A DNA stretch of 64,000 nucleotides from the NCBI GenBank assembly GCA_900541555.1, contig UQKE01000002.1, positions 43,511-107,510 on the forward strand. The letters are read 5' to 3'. Position numbers and translations under genes: made by a program. Source of the DNA: an uncultured Porphyromonadaceae bacterium (GTDB lineage: Bacteria > Bacteroidota > Bacteroidia > Bacteroidales > Muribaculaceae). The notes beneath the pieces are model-generated. The model made no database searches. It worked only from the letters and a program-made list of their open reading frames with translations, and was not told where the DNA came from. Of the stretch, positions 23,324-32,801 are shown piece after piece (position 1 is the first letter of the stretch; each line of letters opens with the position of its first letter).

Positions 23324-25364
23324 CTCGATTTGGATATTTCTTTTGGATTAGTTTATAGAGGCGTGTTGGCGTCAAAGAGTCGGATGCTTCCGCAAATGGA
23401 AGGCGAAACGTGCATCCGGTGCTGTAATTGCTACAACCATAAGCCGTTTTTCCTTTGATGATGTGTCCTTTGTGGCAAATCGGGCATGGGATTTGCGCTA
23501 TGTCCTTTATTGACGTTTTTTTCTTTTTGGGGGCTGTTTTGTCGGCAGTTGCAGGCGACGTTTCTGTCGTGATTTTATACCCGCTGTTGTCGCTTAACAC
23601 GTCGATGACAATTTGCCCTATCAATTCTTTCAATTCGTTGATAAACTGCGCTGCTTCATATTCTTTGCGTTCGATTTTTCGAAGCTTGTTTTCCCAAATG
23701 CCAGTCAATTTTGCCGATTTGAGCAAGTCGATTTTGATTGTGTCGATCAAGGCAATTCCGGCAGCGGTGGCTTTCAGGCTTTTTCGCTCTTTCTGGATGT
23801 ATTTGCGTTTGAACAATGTTTCAATGATTGCCGCACGCGTGGAGGGCCGCCCTATTCCGTTTTCTTTTAAGGCTTCGCGCAAATTCTCGTCGTCGACAAA
23901 TCGTCCGGCTGTTTCCATCGCTCTTAACAGCGTGCCTTCTGTGTATGGTTTTGGCGGTTGTGTCGTTTTTTTGACAACAGAGGGAGAATGCGGCCCGCTC
24001 TCCCCTTCCTTGAAATCGGGAAGAATGCAATCGTCGGCTTCCGATTCGTCGTTTTTTTCGTTTTGTTGCGTTTTGTTCGATTTGTACACTTCTCTCCATC
24101 CTTCTGCGACAATGTGTTTCCCGACGGCTTTAAATTCGCAATTGCCCGATTTTCCCATTACGGTTGTTTGATCGAATTCGCAATCCGGATAGAATGCAGC
24201 GATGAATCGGCGAGCAACCATGTCATATACTTTTTTTTCTTCTATCGAAAGATATGAAGCAGGGGGCATATTGGTAGGGATAATCGCATGGTGGTCCGTC
24301 ACTTTTGTATTGTCGAATATTTTCTTTGACTTTGGAATTTTTTTATCAAGCAAAGTCGCAGTCAAAGATGCATATGGGCGGAGCGCCTCTAAAATGGCAG
24401 GGATTTTCGGGTACATGTCGTCGCTCAGATAGGTGGTGTCGACACGTGGATAAGTCGTGAATTTCTTTTCATACAGCGATTGTATGAGCCGCAATGTTTC
24501 ATCGGCAGAAAATCCATATTTCTTATTGCATTCGACTTGCAAGGAAGTCAAGTCAAACAAGCGCGGCGCTGATTCCTTCCCTCTTTTTGTTTTGCAATCG
24601 ACAATGGAAAATGGCAATGTCGAAATTTCATTTAATGCTTGTTGCGCTTTTTCTTCCGATTCGAAACGTCCTTTGGCCAAATTGAAAACGACATCGCGAT
24701 AAACGGTTTTCAGTTCCCAATAATCTTCTGCTTTAAAATTGTCGATCTCTTTTTGCCGCGTGACAATCAAAGCAAGCGTAGGCGTCTGCACGCGTCCGAC
24801 GGATAAGATGTTGCGGTTTTGGCCATATTTCAAAGTAAATAGCCGCGTAGCATTGATGCCTAAGACCCAATCGCCAATAGCGCGCGACAATCCGGCGAAA
24901 TACAGGCTGTCGAAATCGCTTTGCGGCCGCAATTCAGAGAATCCCTTGCGGATGCTTTCGTCGGTGAGCGAAGATATCCATAATCGTTTGACTGGCTTTT
25001 TGCAATCTGCTTTTTGCATGACCCATCGTTGAATCAATTCGCCTTCCTGCCCTGCATCGCCGCAATTCACGATTTCGTCGGCTTCTTCAAATAAAGTCTT
25101 GATGACTTTGAATTGCTTTTCAATTCCTTTGTCGGCAATCAGTTTGATGCCAAATTTCGGAGGAATCATAGGCAATGCACCGAGGCTCCATGCTTTCCAA
25201 CGGTCGGTATAGTCTTGCGGCTCTTTCAAGGAACACAAATGTCCGAAAGTCCATGTGATTTTATAGCCATTGCCTTCAAAAAATCCGTCACGGCGCGTTG
25301 TTGCACCTAAAATAGCTGCAATGTCTTTTGCCACGCTTGGTTTTTCTGTTATGCAAACAATCAT
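23310..25364 (-). CDS. topB: DNA topoisomerase III
   Basis: A 684-residue type IA topoisomerase. The Toprim domain begins IVCITEKPSVAKDIA and has DAGQEGELIQRWV; ILSVGRVQTPTLALIV and the active-site Tyr block FTTYPRVDTTYLSDDMYP follow. The gate region has GIGRPSTRAAIIETLFKRKYI. The C-terminus is a zinc ribbon with CPICHKGH and CSNYSTGC. It separates linked DNA strands during replication and recombination. Length is normal. It overlaps mazG by 4 bp upstream and the nudix gene by 14 bp downstream. Confidence 0.95.
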   Translation of the reverse strand: MIVCITEKPSVAKDIAAILGATTRRDGFFEGNGYKITWTFGHLCSLKEPQDYTDRWKAWSLGALPMIPPKFGIKLIADKGIEKQFKVIKTLFEEADEIVNCGDAGQEGELIQRWVMQKADCKKPVKRLWISSLTDESIRKGFSELRPQSDFDSLYFAGLSRAIGDWVLGINATRLFTLKYGQNRNILSVGRVQTPTLALIVTRQKEIDNFKAEDYWELKTVYRDVVFNLAKGRFESEEKAQQALNEISTLPFSIVDCKTKRGKESAPRLFDLTSLQVECNKKYGFSADETLRLIQSLYEKKFTTYPRVDTTYLSDDMYPKIPAILEALRPYASLTATLLDKKIPKSKKIFDNTKVTDHHAIIPTNMPPASYLSIEEKKVYDMVARRFIAAFYPDCEFDQTTVMGKSGNCEFKAVGKHIVAEGWREVYKSNKTQQNEKNDESEADDCILPDFKEGESGPHSPSVVKKTTQPPKPYTEGTLLRAMETAGRFVDDENLREALKENGIGRPSTRAAIIETLFKRKYIQKERKSLKATAAGIALIDTIKIDLLKSAKLTGIWENKLRKIERKEYEAAQFINELKELIGQIVIDVLSDNSGYKITTETSPATADKTAPKKKKTSIKDIAQIPCPICHKGHIIKGKTAYGCSNYSTGCTFRLPFAEASDSLTPTRLYKLIQKKYPNRDAKQ

Positions 25365-26158
25365 TTTCGATTTTTTTCCAAAGCTTTTGCTTCATTCCAA
25401 AGCGCGTCCATTTCGGAAAGCGACATTTCTTTAAGTTTTTTTCCTTTCAATTCGGATTGAGTTTCGATATAATTGAAACGGTGAATGAATTTTCGGTTGG
25501 TTTGTTCCAAAGCATTGTCGATGTTCACCTTGTAAAGTCGAGCCGCATTGATGAGGCTGAACAAGAAGTCGCCAAACTCGGATTCAAGCTTTTCGGCATT
25601 GCCATTTGTCATTTCGGCTTGCACCTCGGTGAGTTCTTCTTTCACTTTCGTCCACACGTCTTCTTTCTTTTCCCAATCGAAACCGTAGTTTGCCGCTTTT
25701 TCTTGAATGCGTTCTGCTTTGATCAGTGAAGGCAAAGCAGCGGGCACTCCATCCAACACCCGTTTGTTGCCTCCTTTTTCTTTCAATTTAAGTTGTTCCC
25801 AATTTTGTTCCACTTGTGCGGATGTCTCCGCATGTCCGGAGCCGAACACATGGGGATGGCGATAAATCAATTTGTTGCGGAGCGCGTCGCATACATCAGC
25901 GATGTCGAATTTGTTTTTTTCGTCGGCTATTTTTGCATAAAAGATAATATGAAGCAACACATCGCCAAGCTCTTTCTTAATGTTCTCGGAGTTGTCGTCA
26001 AGCAATGCTTGGCTTAGTTCATATACTTCTTCTATTGTATTGCACCGCAAGCTTTCATTGGTTTGTTTTTTATCCCACGGGCATTTTTCTCGCAATTCGT
26101 CGAGCACATCGAGCAGTTTCCCGAATGCTTCTAACTTAGATTCTCTTGAATTACTCAT
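25361..26158 (-). CDS. mazG: Nucleoside triphosphate pyrophosphohydrolase MazG
   Basis: A 265-residue protein with two MazG domains. The first has KCPWDKKQTNESLRCNTIEEVYEL and ELGDVLLHIIFYAKIA, with the EExxE/D metal-binding helices. The second (KEELTEVQAEM, ESEFGDFLFSLINAARL) repeats the pattern. It hydrolyses NTPs to NMP and pyrophosphate and may remove damaged nucleotides. It is coupled by ATGA overlaps to dsbD upstream and topB downstream. Confidence 0.93.
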   Translation of the reverse strand: MSNSRESKLEAFGKLLDVLDELREKCPWDKKQTNESLRCNTIEEVYELSQALLDDNSENIKKELGDVLLHIIFYAKIADEKNKFDIADVCDALRNKLIYRHPHVFGSGHAETSAQVEQNWEQLKLKEKGGNKRVLDGVPAALPSLIKAERIQEKAANYGFDWEKKEDVWTKVKEELTEVQAEMTNGNAEKLESEFGDFLFSLINAARLYKVNIDNALEQTNRKFIHRFNYIETQSELKGKKLKEMSLSEMDALWNEAKALEKNRK

Positions 26159-28119
26159 TTGTCAGCATAGTTTTTAAGTCCGACGTTAAGGAATTTGGCA
26201 AATTTGTTGATGTCCTCATCGTAATACACCGGTCCGGAAAGCAAGTTCCCATCATTGTCCAACACAACGTAATATGGTTGCGAATTGGCTTTGAATTTGT
26301 ATTGTTGCAAATAACTCCACAAGTCGCCATAGGTTCGCAATTTCACATTTTCTCCATTTTCGTTGAGCTCGATGATTTCCGGCAATTCTTTCTTATCGTC
26401 GGTCATTAATGTAATCATTACGAAATTGTCTTCTATCAATTGTCGGATTTTTTCATTTTCAAAAACAGATGCCTCCATTTTCCGGCAATTGACACATCCA
26501 TATCCCGAAAAGTCGAGAAATACCGGTTTCCCCATTTCTTTGGCTGCATTCATGCCTTCATCGAAATTGTCGTATTTTACAAATTTGCCGGATTCATACA
26601 ATGAGAAATCTTGTGTCGACAATGGAGGCGTGAAAGCGCTAACGCTTTTTAGGGGCGCGCCCCATAATCCGGGAAGCAAATATGCTGCAAACGACAAAGA
26701 AATAATTGCCAAAATCAAGCGGAATGCACCTATCGATTCTTTCTTGGAATCGCCTTCAAATCGAATTATTTTCAATAGATACAAGCCGAGCAAGGCAAAT
26801 ATTATTATCCATAAGGAAATAAACACTTCACGGTCTAAAATTCGCCAGCCGTAGGCCAAGTCGGCAACCGATAAGAATTTCAAGGACAATGCCAATTCTA
26901 TAAAGCCGAGCACTACTTTTACGGTGTTCAACCAACCGCCGGATTTGGGCAGCCCTTTCAACCACGACGGGAAAACGGCAAAGAAAGCGAAAGGTATAGC
27001 CAATGCCAATGCGAATCCGGCCATGCCGACAGCCGGTCCCGTCAGATTGCCCAAAGTGACGGCTTCGACCAACAAAGTTCCGATTATCGGGCCGGTGCAA
27101 GAGAATGACACCAATGCCAACGTGAATGCCATGAAAAAGATGCTTATCAATCCTGTTGTTTTTCCTGCTTTTGAATCAATTGCGTTGGTCCATTTGCTTG
27201 GCAATGTGATTTCAAATGCTCCAAAAAATGAGATGGCAAAAAATACAAGAAGCAAGAAAAAGAAGATATTGAAAATGGCATTTGTCGACATTTCGTTCAA
27301 TTTGCTCGGTCCAAATGCAATTGTTATCAACAAGCCCAAAAGCAGATATATCACCACAATCGACAAACCGTACACCGCGGCTTGGCTGATTGCTTTTTTG
27401 CGGTTGTTGTTTTTCTTTAAGAAAAAGCTGACTGTCAGAGGAATCATAGGCCAAACACAAGGAGTGAGGAGTGCCAGCAAGCCTCCTAAAAAACCTCCGA
27501 TGAAAATATAAAGAAGAGAATGGTCGGCAGTGGCACTATTATTGGCAACGACCGGTTTCCAAAAGTCGGTTTTTTCCAATTTAGCCGATGGAAATGGAGT
27601 TGCAGGCTTGATTGTCGCTACGGTAGCAGGGACAGTATCGACTGTTTCTTTTTTTTCTGCGATATGTGAAAATTTGAATTCTTTTTTATTGCGTTGGCAT
27701 GTTTGGTCGTTGCATACTTGCCCGACAATGGCGCCTTCCAAGTTGTAATCGTCGAGGTTGAGCAATTTTATTTTTTGTTGAAAAGACACGGAGCCTTCCC
27801 AACAACCCAGCATCAAATGAAAAAACATGTCGAAATTCTCTTCTGCCGGACGATTGGGATGCAAATCGCCGATAATTTCGACGTTTCTCAACCGGCTTTC
27901 ATCCCACGTTATTGAAGTCGGAATCGGGCCGCCCTCAGGCAATTGAGTGGCATAAAGATGCCATCCCCTTTCTATTTGGGCATCAATGATAATTGTTCCC
28001 TCTGCCCCATCGGATTCAAACCGGACGTTCCATGTCAGTGGTTGTAAAATTTGTCCGAACGACACGTTGATGCCGCAAATCAACAAAAAAGCAATAAGAT
28101 GCAAACGAAAATATTTCAT
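26155..28119 (-). CDS. dsbD: Thiol:disulfide interchange protein DsbD
   Basis: A 654-residue inner-membrane reductase. A signal peptide (LHLIAFLLICGINVSFGQ) precedes an N-terminal Ig-like domain with the NDQTCQ Cys block, then about eight membrane helices with LTPCVWPMIPL and FSCTGPIIGTLL (the paired membrane Cys), and a C-terminal thioredoxin domain with YGCVNCRKME. It passes electrons from cytoplasmic thioredoxin to the periplasm. The ATG at 28119 is preferred; 52 extra upstream codons run through the promoter. First gene of a four-gene operon. Confidence 0.93.
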   Translation of the reverse strand: MKYFRLHLIAFLLICGINVSFGQILQPLTWNVRFESDGAEGTIIIDAQIERGWHLYATQLPEGGPIPTSITWDESRLRNVEIIGDLHPNRPAEENFDMFFHLMLGCWEGSVSFQQKIKLLNLDDYNLEGAIVGQVCNDQTCQRNKKEFKFSHIAEKKETVDTVPATVATIKPATPFPSAKLEKTDFWKPVVANNSATADHSLLYIFIGGFLGGLLALLTPCVWPMIPLTVSFFLKKNNNRKKAISQAAVYGLSIVVIYLLLGLLITIAFGPSKLNEMSTNAIFNIFFFLLLVFFAISFFGAFEITLPSKWTNAIDSKAGKTTGLISIFFMAFTLALVSFSCTGPIIGTLLVEAVTLGNLTGPAVGMAGFALALAIPFAFFAVFPSWLKGLPKSGGWLNTVKVVLGFIELALSLKFLSVADLAYGWRILDREVFISLWIIIFALLGLYLLKIIRFEGDSKKESIGAFRLILAIISLSFAAYLLPGLWGAPLKSVSAFTPPLSTQDFSLYESGKFVKYDNFDEGMNAAKEMGKPVFLDFSGYGCVNCRKMEASVFENEKIRQLIEDNFVMITLMTDDKKELPEIIELNENGENVKLRTYGDLWSYLQQYKFKANSQPYYVVLDNDGNLLSGPVYYDEDINKFAKFLNVGLKNYADK

Positions 28120-28158
28120 GTCGCAATATCCCTTTAAAACATTTAGAAAATAGAACCA

Positions 28159-28189
28159 CAAAAATAATGAAAGTTGTGCGCAATGCAAA
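28159..28189 (-). promoter_or_regulatory. Promoter of dsbD-mazG-topB-nudix
   Basis: Minus strand: TTTG (28186-28189), 19-nt spacer, TATTTTTG (28159-28166), 39 bp before the dsbD ATG. Full consensus. Confidence 0.78.
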
Positions 28190-28284
28190 CATGGCTGCGC
28201 ACAAGTATTGGCAAATACTTGCAAGAATGAAACAAAACGGCATTGAAAAAAATGAAAAAACGGCGTGTAATCCATGTTATTTGC

Positions 28285-28292
28285 TAATTTTG
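28285..28292 (+). promoter_or_regulatory. -7 box for the yicC-gmk-nadD operon
   Basis: TAATTTTG, 18 bp before the ATG at 28311. No TTG at the -33 position. It makes a divergent pair with the dsbD promoter. Confidence 0.55.
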
Positions 28293-28310
28293 CAGAAAAA
28301 GAGAAAAATT

Positions 28311-29183
28311 ATGATTTTATCAATGACCGGATACGGGAAATATTCCGTCGAAGAAAATGGCGAGAAAATTACCGTAGAAATCAAATCGCTAAACAGCAAG
28401 CAATTGGATTTGTCGATGCGGCTTCCCGCTCAATTCAGGGAATATGAATTGGCAATACGCGCATTGGTTGCGCAAAGATTGGAACGCGGCAAAGTGGAAG
28501 TGGTTGCAACGATGGAATCCATTGAGGCAAATGCGCAAACATCAATTAATTTGCCGGTTGCTTTAAAATATAAAGCCGAAATAGAGTCGATGGCATCTGC
28601 GTTGTCAATACAAATTCCGGAAAACATGACGGAAATCTTGTTGCGCATGCCCGAAGTTTTGAAGCCTGCGATGGCTGATATCGACGATTCGGAAAAAGCT
28701 TTGTTGCGTTCGGCTTTGGACGAAGCAATCGACCGGCTTGTCGAATTTCGCACCCAAGAAGGAAACCGCTTGGAGAAGTTTTTCGTGGAGAAAATCGCTG
28801 CGATTCAACAATTGTTGAATGAAGTGCCTCAATATGAAGCCGAACGAATAGAAAAAATCAAGAAACGCATTCAGGAGGCATTGGAAAAATTGGGCGAAAT
28901 AGACTTCGACAAGAATCGATTTGAACAAGAATTGATTTTCTATATTGAGAAATTGGATATTGCCGAGGAAAAACTGCGGTTGCAAAACCACCTTGATTAT
29001 TTTCTTTCCACAATGGAAAAAGATCCGGGGCAAGGGAAAAAATTGGGCTTCATCGCGCAAGAAATGGGACGAGAGATCAACACGCTCGGCTCGAAAGCCA
29101 ATCATGCAGAATTGCAAAGGATTGTGGTGAGAATGAAAGACCATTTGGAACAAATGAAAGAACAGATATTAAATGTAATGTAA
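28311..29183 (+). CDS. YicC-family protein (endoribonuclease-like)
   Basis: A 290-residue YicC protein. It starts MILSMTGYGK, the family's invariant opening, and includes EIKSLNSKQLDLSMRLP. The C-terminal DUF1732 domain has IAEEKLRLQNHLDYFLSTM and GKKLGFIAQEMGREINTLGSKANHAELQRIVVRMKDHLEQMKEQILNV-like sequence. E. coli YicC is an endoribonuclease; role here inferred. The ATG at 28311 is chosen over an upstream frame that crosses the promoter. It lies 5 bp before gmk, a conserved pairing. Confidence 0.92.
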   Translation: MILSMTGYGKYSVEENGEKITVEIKSLNSKQLDLSMRLPAQFREYELAIRALVAQRLERGKVEVVATMESIEANAQTSINLPVALKYKAEIESMASALSIQIPENMTEILLRMPEVLKPAMADIDDSEKALLRSALDEAIDRLVEFRTQEGNRLEKFFVEKIAAIQQLLNEVPQYEAERIEKIKKRIQEALEKLGEIDFDKNRFEQELIFYIEKLDIAEEKLRLQNHLDYFLSTMEKDPGQGKKLGFIAQEMGREINTLGSKANHAELQRIVVRMKDHLEQMKEQILNVM

Positions 29184-29188
29184 GCATT

Positions 29189-29758
29189 ATGGAATCTTCC
29201 GGTAAAATCATCATTGTATCAGCACCTTCCGGAACGGGGAAATCCACGATTATCGGACGGCTCATGCAGAATGAAGAATTAAAATTGAAATTCTCGGTTT
29301 CTGCAACCAATCGGCCTCCGCGGCCGGAAGAGAAAGACGGAGTGAATTATTATTTTCTCACGACGGAAGAATTTCAGAAAGCAGTGGCAGAAGGAAAGTT
29401 TGCTGAATACGAAGAAGTGTATTCCGGCCGATATTACGGCACACTCAAATCGGAGATAGAAACCGTTTTGAAGCAAGGATATAATTTGATTATGGATATT
29501 GATGTCAAAGGCGGGCTCAACGTGAAGCGCCAATATCCCGAAGCGTTGTCGGTTTTTATCAAACCGCCGTCCATTGAAATTCTACGGGAACGGTTGATCA
29601 AGCGCGGGACAGACGATATGGATACAATCAATCAACGTGTGGCAAAGGCCGATTTTGAATTGTCGTATGCCTCGAAATACGATAAATGCATAGTCAACAA
29701 CAATTTGGACGATGCCGTAGTCGAAATCACTCGTTTAATTCATGATTTTATTTCTTAA
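29189..29758 (+). CDS. gmk: Guanylate kinase
   Basis: A 189-residue GMP kinase. P-loop SAPSGTGKSTI, the GMP-binding SVSATNRPPRPEEKDGVNYYF and GRYYGTL, and IMDIDVKGGLNVKRQYP are all present. It converts GMP to GDP with ATP. Operon position: 5 bp after yicC, 2 bp before nadD. Confidence 0.96.
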   Translation: MESSGKIIIVSAPSGTGKSTIIGRLMQNEELKLKFSVSATNRPPRPEEKDGVNYYFLTTEEFQKAVAEGKFAEYEEVYSGRYYGTLKSEIETVLKQGYNLIMDIDVKGGLNVKRQYPEALSVFIKPPSIEILRERLIKRGTDDMDTINQRVAKADFELSYASKYDKCIVNNNLDDAVVEITRLIHDFIS

Positions 29759-29760
29759 CA

Positions 29761-30339
29761 ATGAATATTGGAGTATTTGGAGGATCGTTCAACCCGATAC
29801 ATGAGGGTCATTGCATGGTGGCAAGTTATATTGCCCAATACTCCCCCATTGTCGATGAAGTTTGGCTGTTGGTCACTCCGGTTAATCCAATTAAAAACAT
29901 TGTCGGAGAAAGTTATGATTGCCATAGGGTTGAAATGGCGAAATTGGCGGTAGAGGGTGTTCCATTTTTGAAAGTATGCGACATCGAATTTTCTCTTTCG
30001 GCTCCTTTTTATACCATTCGCACCTTGGATGCTTTGCAAGAACAATATCCCGAACATCGGTTTCGGCTCATCATCGGAAGCGATAATTGGTTGTGTTTTG
30101 ACAGGTGGAAGGATTCCGAACGGATAATCAGCGACTATGGCGTGATAGTCTACCCTCGCCCGAATTTTCCATGCGACGAAAGGGCTTCGCATGCGAATGT
30201 CGAATTTGTCGATGCTCCTCAAATAGACATATCGTCGACATTTGTCAGAAATGGTTTGAGGGAAGGCAAAGACATGTCATTTTTTTTACCGGACAAAGTG
30301 GAAAAATACATAAAGAACAACAATCTCTATTCTCTATAA
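29761..30339 (+). CDS. nadD: Nicotinate-nucleotide adenylyltransferase
   Basis: A 192-residue NadD. The nucleotidyltransferase signature GGSFNPIHEGH is at residues 8-18, IIGSDNW holds the central motif, and ISSTFVRNGLREG is the C-terminal (S/T)xxR motif. It joins ATP with nicotinate mononucleotide in NAD synthesis. Second-to-third position in the yicC operon. Confidence 0.95.
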   Translation: MNIGVFGGSFNPIHEGHCMVASYIAQYSPIVDEVWLLVTPVNPIKNIVGESYDCHRVEMAKLAVEGVPFLKVCDIEFSLSAPFYTIRTLDALQEQYPEHRFRLIIGSDNWLCFDRWKDSERIISDYGVIVYPRPNFPCDERASHANVEFVDAPQIDISSTFVRNGLREGKDMSFFLPDKVEKYIKNNNLYSL

Positions 30340-30342
30340 CCA

Positions 30343-30852
30343 ATGGCAAAGATTAGCAATAACAGTATTATGTTTATCGGGCTTGCAAATGAATATTGCA
30401 ATTTGCTGGAAAGTTCGGATGGCATGGAAAAATCTGAATTAATCGACAAGTTGTTGAAGCTGCTGCCCCGTTTGTATATATCGATTTCAGATTTTGACAC
30501 GACAGAATCGGAAAATGAAATTATGATAGATGCATACCTCGAAGAGCCTTACTACGACAGTATTCGTCGCCGAATAGAAGCGGTTATCGGAGAAGACGAT
30601 ACATTCCTTGAAGCTTTTGAGGAGGATATGAAATATTCAGACTCGCCGGTGGCCGTCAGCGTATCCGAATACCTGTCTGATATTTTTCAATATTTGTATG
30701 ATTTTATCCATGCCGTCAAAGATGCGACCGACGAGCATCTCAATGATTGCATGAGCTTGTGCAAAGAAAATTTTGAATTGTATTGGGGACAAGCGTTGTG
30801 CAACGTGTTGCGAGCCTTGCATCGGATAAAATATAACAGTAATTCATTGTAA
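30343..30852 (+). CDS. DUF5063 domain protein
   Basis: A 169-residue acidic, helical cytoplasmic protein. The pattern IMFIGLANEYCNLLESSDGMEKSELIDKLLKLLPRLYIS and a later FELYWGQALCNVLRALHRI matches DUF5063, a family conserved next to nadD in Bacteroidales with no known activity. It sits 3 bp after nadD and 11 bp before the M18 peptidase gene. Confidence 0.85.
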   Translation: MAKISNNSIMFIGLANEYCNLLESSDGMEKSELIDKLLKLLPRLYISISDFDTTESENEIMIDAYLEEPYYDSIRRRIEAVIGEDDTFLEAFEEDMKYSDSPVAVSVSEYLSDIFQYLYDFIHAVKDATDEHLNDCMSLCKENFELYWGQALCNVLRALHRIKYNSNSL

Positions 30853-30863
30853 TAATTTTGAAC

Positions 30864-32171
30864 ATGGAGAAATACGACGCACTGTCTTTATTGGATTTTT
30901 TAAATGAGAGCCCATGTAATTTCCGGGCAGTCGATACGATATGTCGGGAGTTGGCAGCAAATGGCTTTCAAGAATTGAACCTGTCGGACAAATGGGAATT
31001 GACGAAAGGCGGCAAATATTTTGCAACAAAAAACGGATCTGCTGTTTTTGCTTTTGTCGTAGGAGAATCTCCAATATCGGAGTCAGGGTTTAATATTATA
31101 GCAGCGCATAGCGACTCTCCGTGTTTCCGAATCAAGCCGCATCCGGAAATGCCGGGACATGGCGTGGTGCGATTGAATACAGAAGTCTATGGCGGTCCAA
31201 TTTTGTACACATGGTTTGATCGGCCGCTTTCCGTGGCCGGACGCGTCATGCTCAAAAACCATCGGAATCCGATGCAACCTATTGTACGATTGGTCGATTT
31301 TAAAGAACCGATGGTAATTATTCCGCATTTGCCAATTCACTTTAACCGTAATGTCAATGACGGCAATTCGCTATCGAAGCAGAAAGACATGCTGCCCGTG
31401 GCCGGAATAATCAACGAGGCTGTCGGGCAAGGCGGTTTATTGATGGAAAAGCTTCAATCTTATTTGCATCTTGATTCGCAAGACGACATACTCGATTTCG
31501 ATTTGTTTCTCTACAATGCCCAAAAGGCAGAACTCGTCGGATTTGAGAAAGAATTTGTTTGTTCCGGAAGAATTGACGATTTGGGCATGGCGCATGCCGC
31601 AATGTGCGCGTTGCTCGAAAGTTCGAATCCAAAAGTGACGAAAGTGATGGCTGTTTTCGATAATGAAGAAACAGGCAGCGGCACAAAACAAGGTGCAGCC
31701 TCCCCTGTTTTTGCCAATATATTGCGGCGAATTTGTTTGAGTTTTGGACAGACGGAAGAAGATTTTTATCGCTCCATTGCGAATACTTTTATGATTTCTG
31801 CTGATAATGCTCACGCTGTGCATCCAAATTATCCGGAAAAATACGATCCGACAAACCATCCTGTGATTGGAGGCGGACCGGTGATCAAGATTAATGCGAA
31901 TTGCAAATATATGACAGATGGCTATTCGTCATCGGTATTTATGGAATTATGCAGAAAAGCAGGTGTTCCTTGCCAATTTTTTGTGAATCATTCCGATATA
32001 GCCGGAGGATCGACATTGGGCAATATATTGACTTCGCAAATCGACATTAACGGTGTCGACATGGGCAATCCGATTTGGGCAATGCATTCAGCTTTGGAAA
32101 CGGCGTCGATAAAAGACCAAGAATATACGATAAAAGCATTTACGGAATTTTTTAATACGGCGCTTCATTGA
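30864..32171 (+). CDS. M18-family aminopeptidase
   Basis: A 435-residue M18 peptidase (aspartyl-aminopeptidase-like). Metal-site motifs are IAAHSDSPCFRIKP, GRIDDLGMA, FDNEETGSGTKQGA and a C-terminal FVNHSDIAGGSTLGN; SADNAHAVHPNYPEKYD and GPVIKINAN are typical. It should form a large cytoplasmic tetrahedral complex that removes N-terminal residues. The ATG at 30864 is preferred over a TTG two codons earlier. Confidence 0.92.
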   Translation: MEKYDALSLLDFLNESPCNFRAVDTICRELAANGFQELNLSDKWELTKGGKYFATKNGSAVFAFVVGESPISESGFNIIAAHSDSPCFRIKPHPEMPGHGVVRLNTEVYGGPILYTWFDRPLSVAGRVMLKNHRNPMQPIVRLVDFKEPMVIIPHLPIHFNRNVNDGNSLSKQKDMLPVAGIINEAVGQGGLLMEKLQSYLHLDSQDDILDFDLFLYNAQKAELVGFEKEFVCSGRIDDLGMAHAAMCALLESSNPKVTKVMAVFDNEETGSGTKQGAASPVFANILRRICLSFGQTEEDFYRSIANTFMISADNAHAVHPNYPEKYDPTNHPVIGGGPVIKINANCKYMTDGYSSSVFMELCRKAGVPCQFFVNHSDIAGGSTLGNILTSQIDINGVDMGNPIWAMHSALETASIKDQEYTIKAFTEFFNTALH

Positions 32172-32201
32172 TTCGTTTATTTAAATTTATGCAGCCATGA
32201 T

Positions 32202-32801
32202 ATGATAGAAAATGCTGATATTTTCAATCTTGAAAAGCCACAACCTGCTCCAATGCAAGGCGGATTGATATTGTCGGAACCTTTTTTGGCCGACATGCAT
32301 TTCCATCAGGCATGCATTTGCCTTGTCAAATACGGATGTGATAAACGGCCGCTTGGGCTTGTTTTGAACAAAGAATTGACCATTTCCTTAAACGACATTG
32401 TTGCTGAAATCAAAACTGATCGCTCAATACCCTTATTTTGCGGAGGACCTGTCGCAGTCGATCATTTGCTGTTTATCCATGATTTGGGATTTTCGATTCC
32501 CAACGCAGAGCAAATATGTGACAATCTTTATTTTAATGGAGATTTTCAAAGCATCATAGAATATATCAATGCGGGCAATCCTGTCGACGGGCATGTGAAA
32601 TTTTTTCTCGGATACAGTGGTTGGGAAACGGAGCAAATGGAAGAAGAATTGGGAAACCATGTGTGGGCCGTGTGCAACAATGCGCCTCGAGAGTCTTATC
32701 TGAATTTAAATGTAGATGGATATTGGAGGGAATGCGTGCGATTGCTTGGCAACGATTATAGGAATTGGCTGCTTTGTCCTGAAATGCCTATTTTGAATTG
32801 A
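32202..32801 (+). CDS. YqgE/AlgH family protein
   Basis: A 199-residue UPF0301 protein. It has GGLILSEPFLADMHFHQACICLV, the LGLVLNKELTISLNDIV block, FCGGPVAVDHLLFIHDL and LGYSGWETEQMEEEL, all family-typical. AlgH affects alginate regulation in Pseudomonas but the biochemical function is unclear. Last gene of the yicC operon, and its end overlaps the convergent pseudouridine synthase gene by 14 bp. Confidence 0.92.
   Translation: MIENADIFNLEKPQPAPMQGGLILSEPFLADMHFHQACICLVKYGCDKRPLGLVLNKELTISLNDIVAEIKTDRSIPLFCGGPVAVDHLLFIHDLGFSIPNAEQICDNLYFNGDFQSIIEYINAGNPVDGHVKFFLGYSGWETEQMEEELGNHVWAVCNNAPRESYLNLNVDGYWRECVRLLGNDYRNWLLCPEMPILN

Noticed and set aside
23455-24171. A 238-codon frame antisense to topB
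   Set aside because: Shadow of topB; no domain and no promoter.
26924-27511. A 195-codon frame antisense to dsbD
   Set aside because: Antisense to membrane helices of dsbD; no independent evidence.
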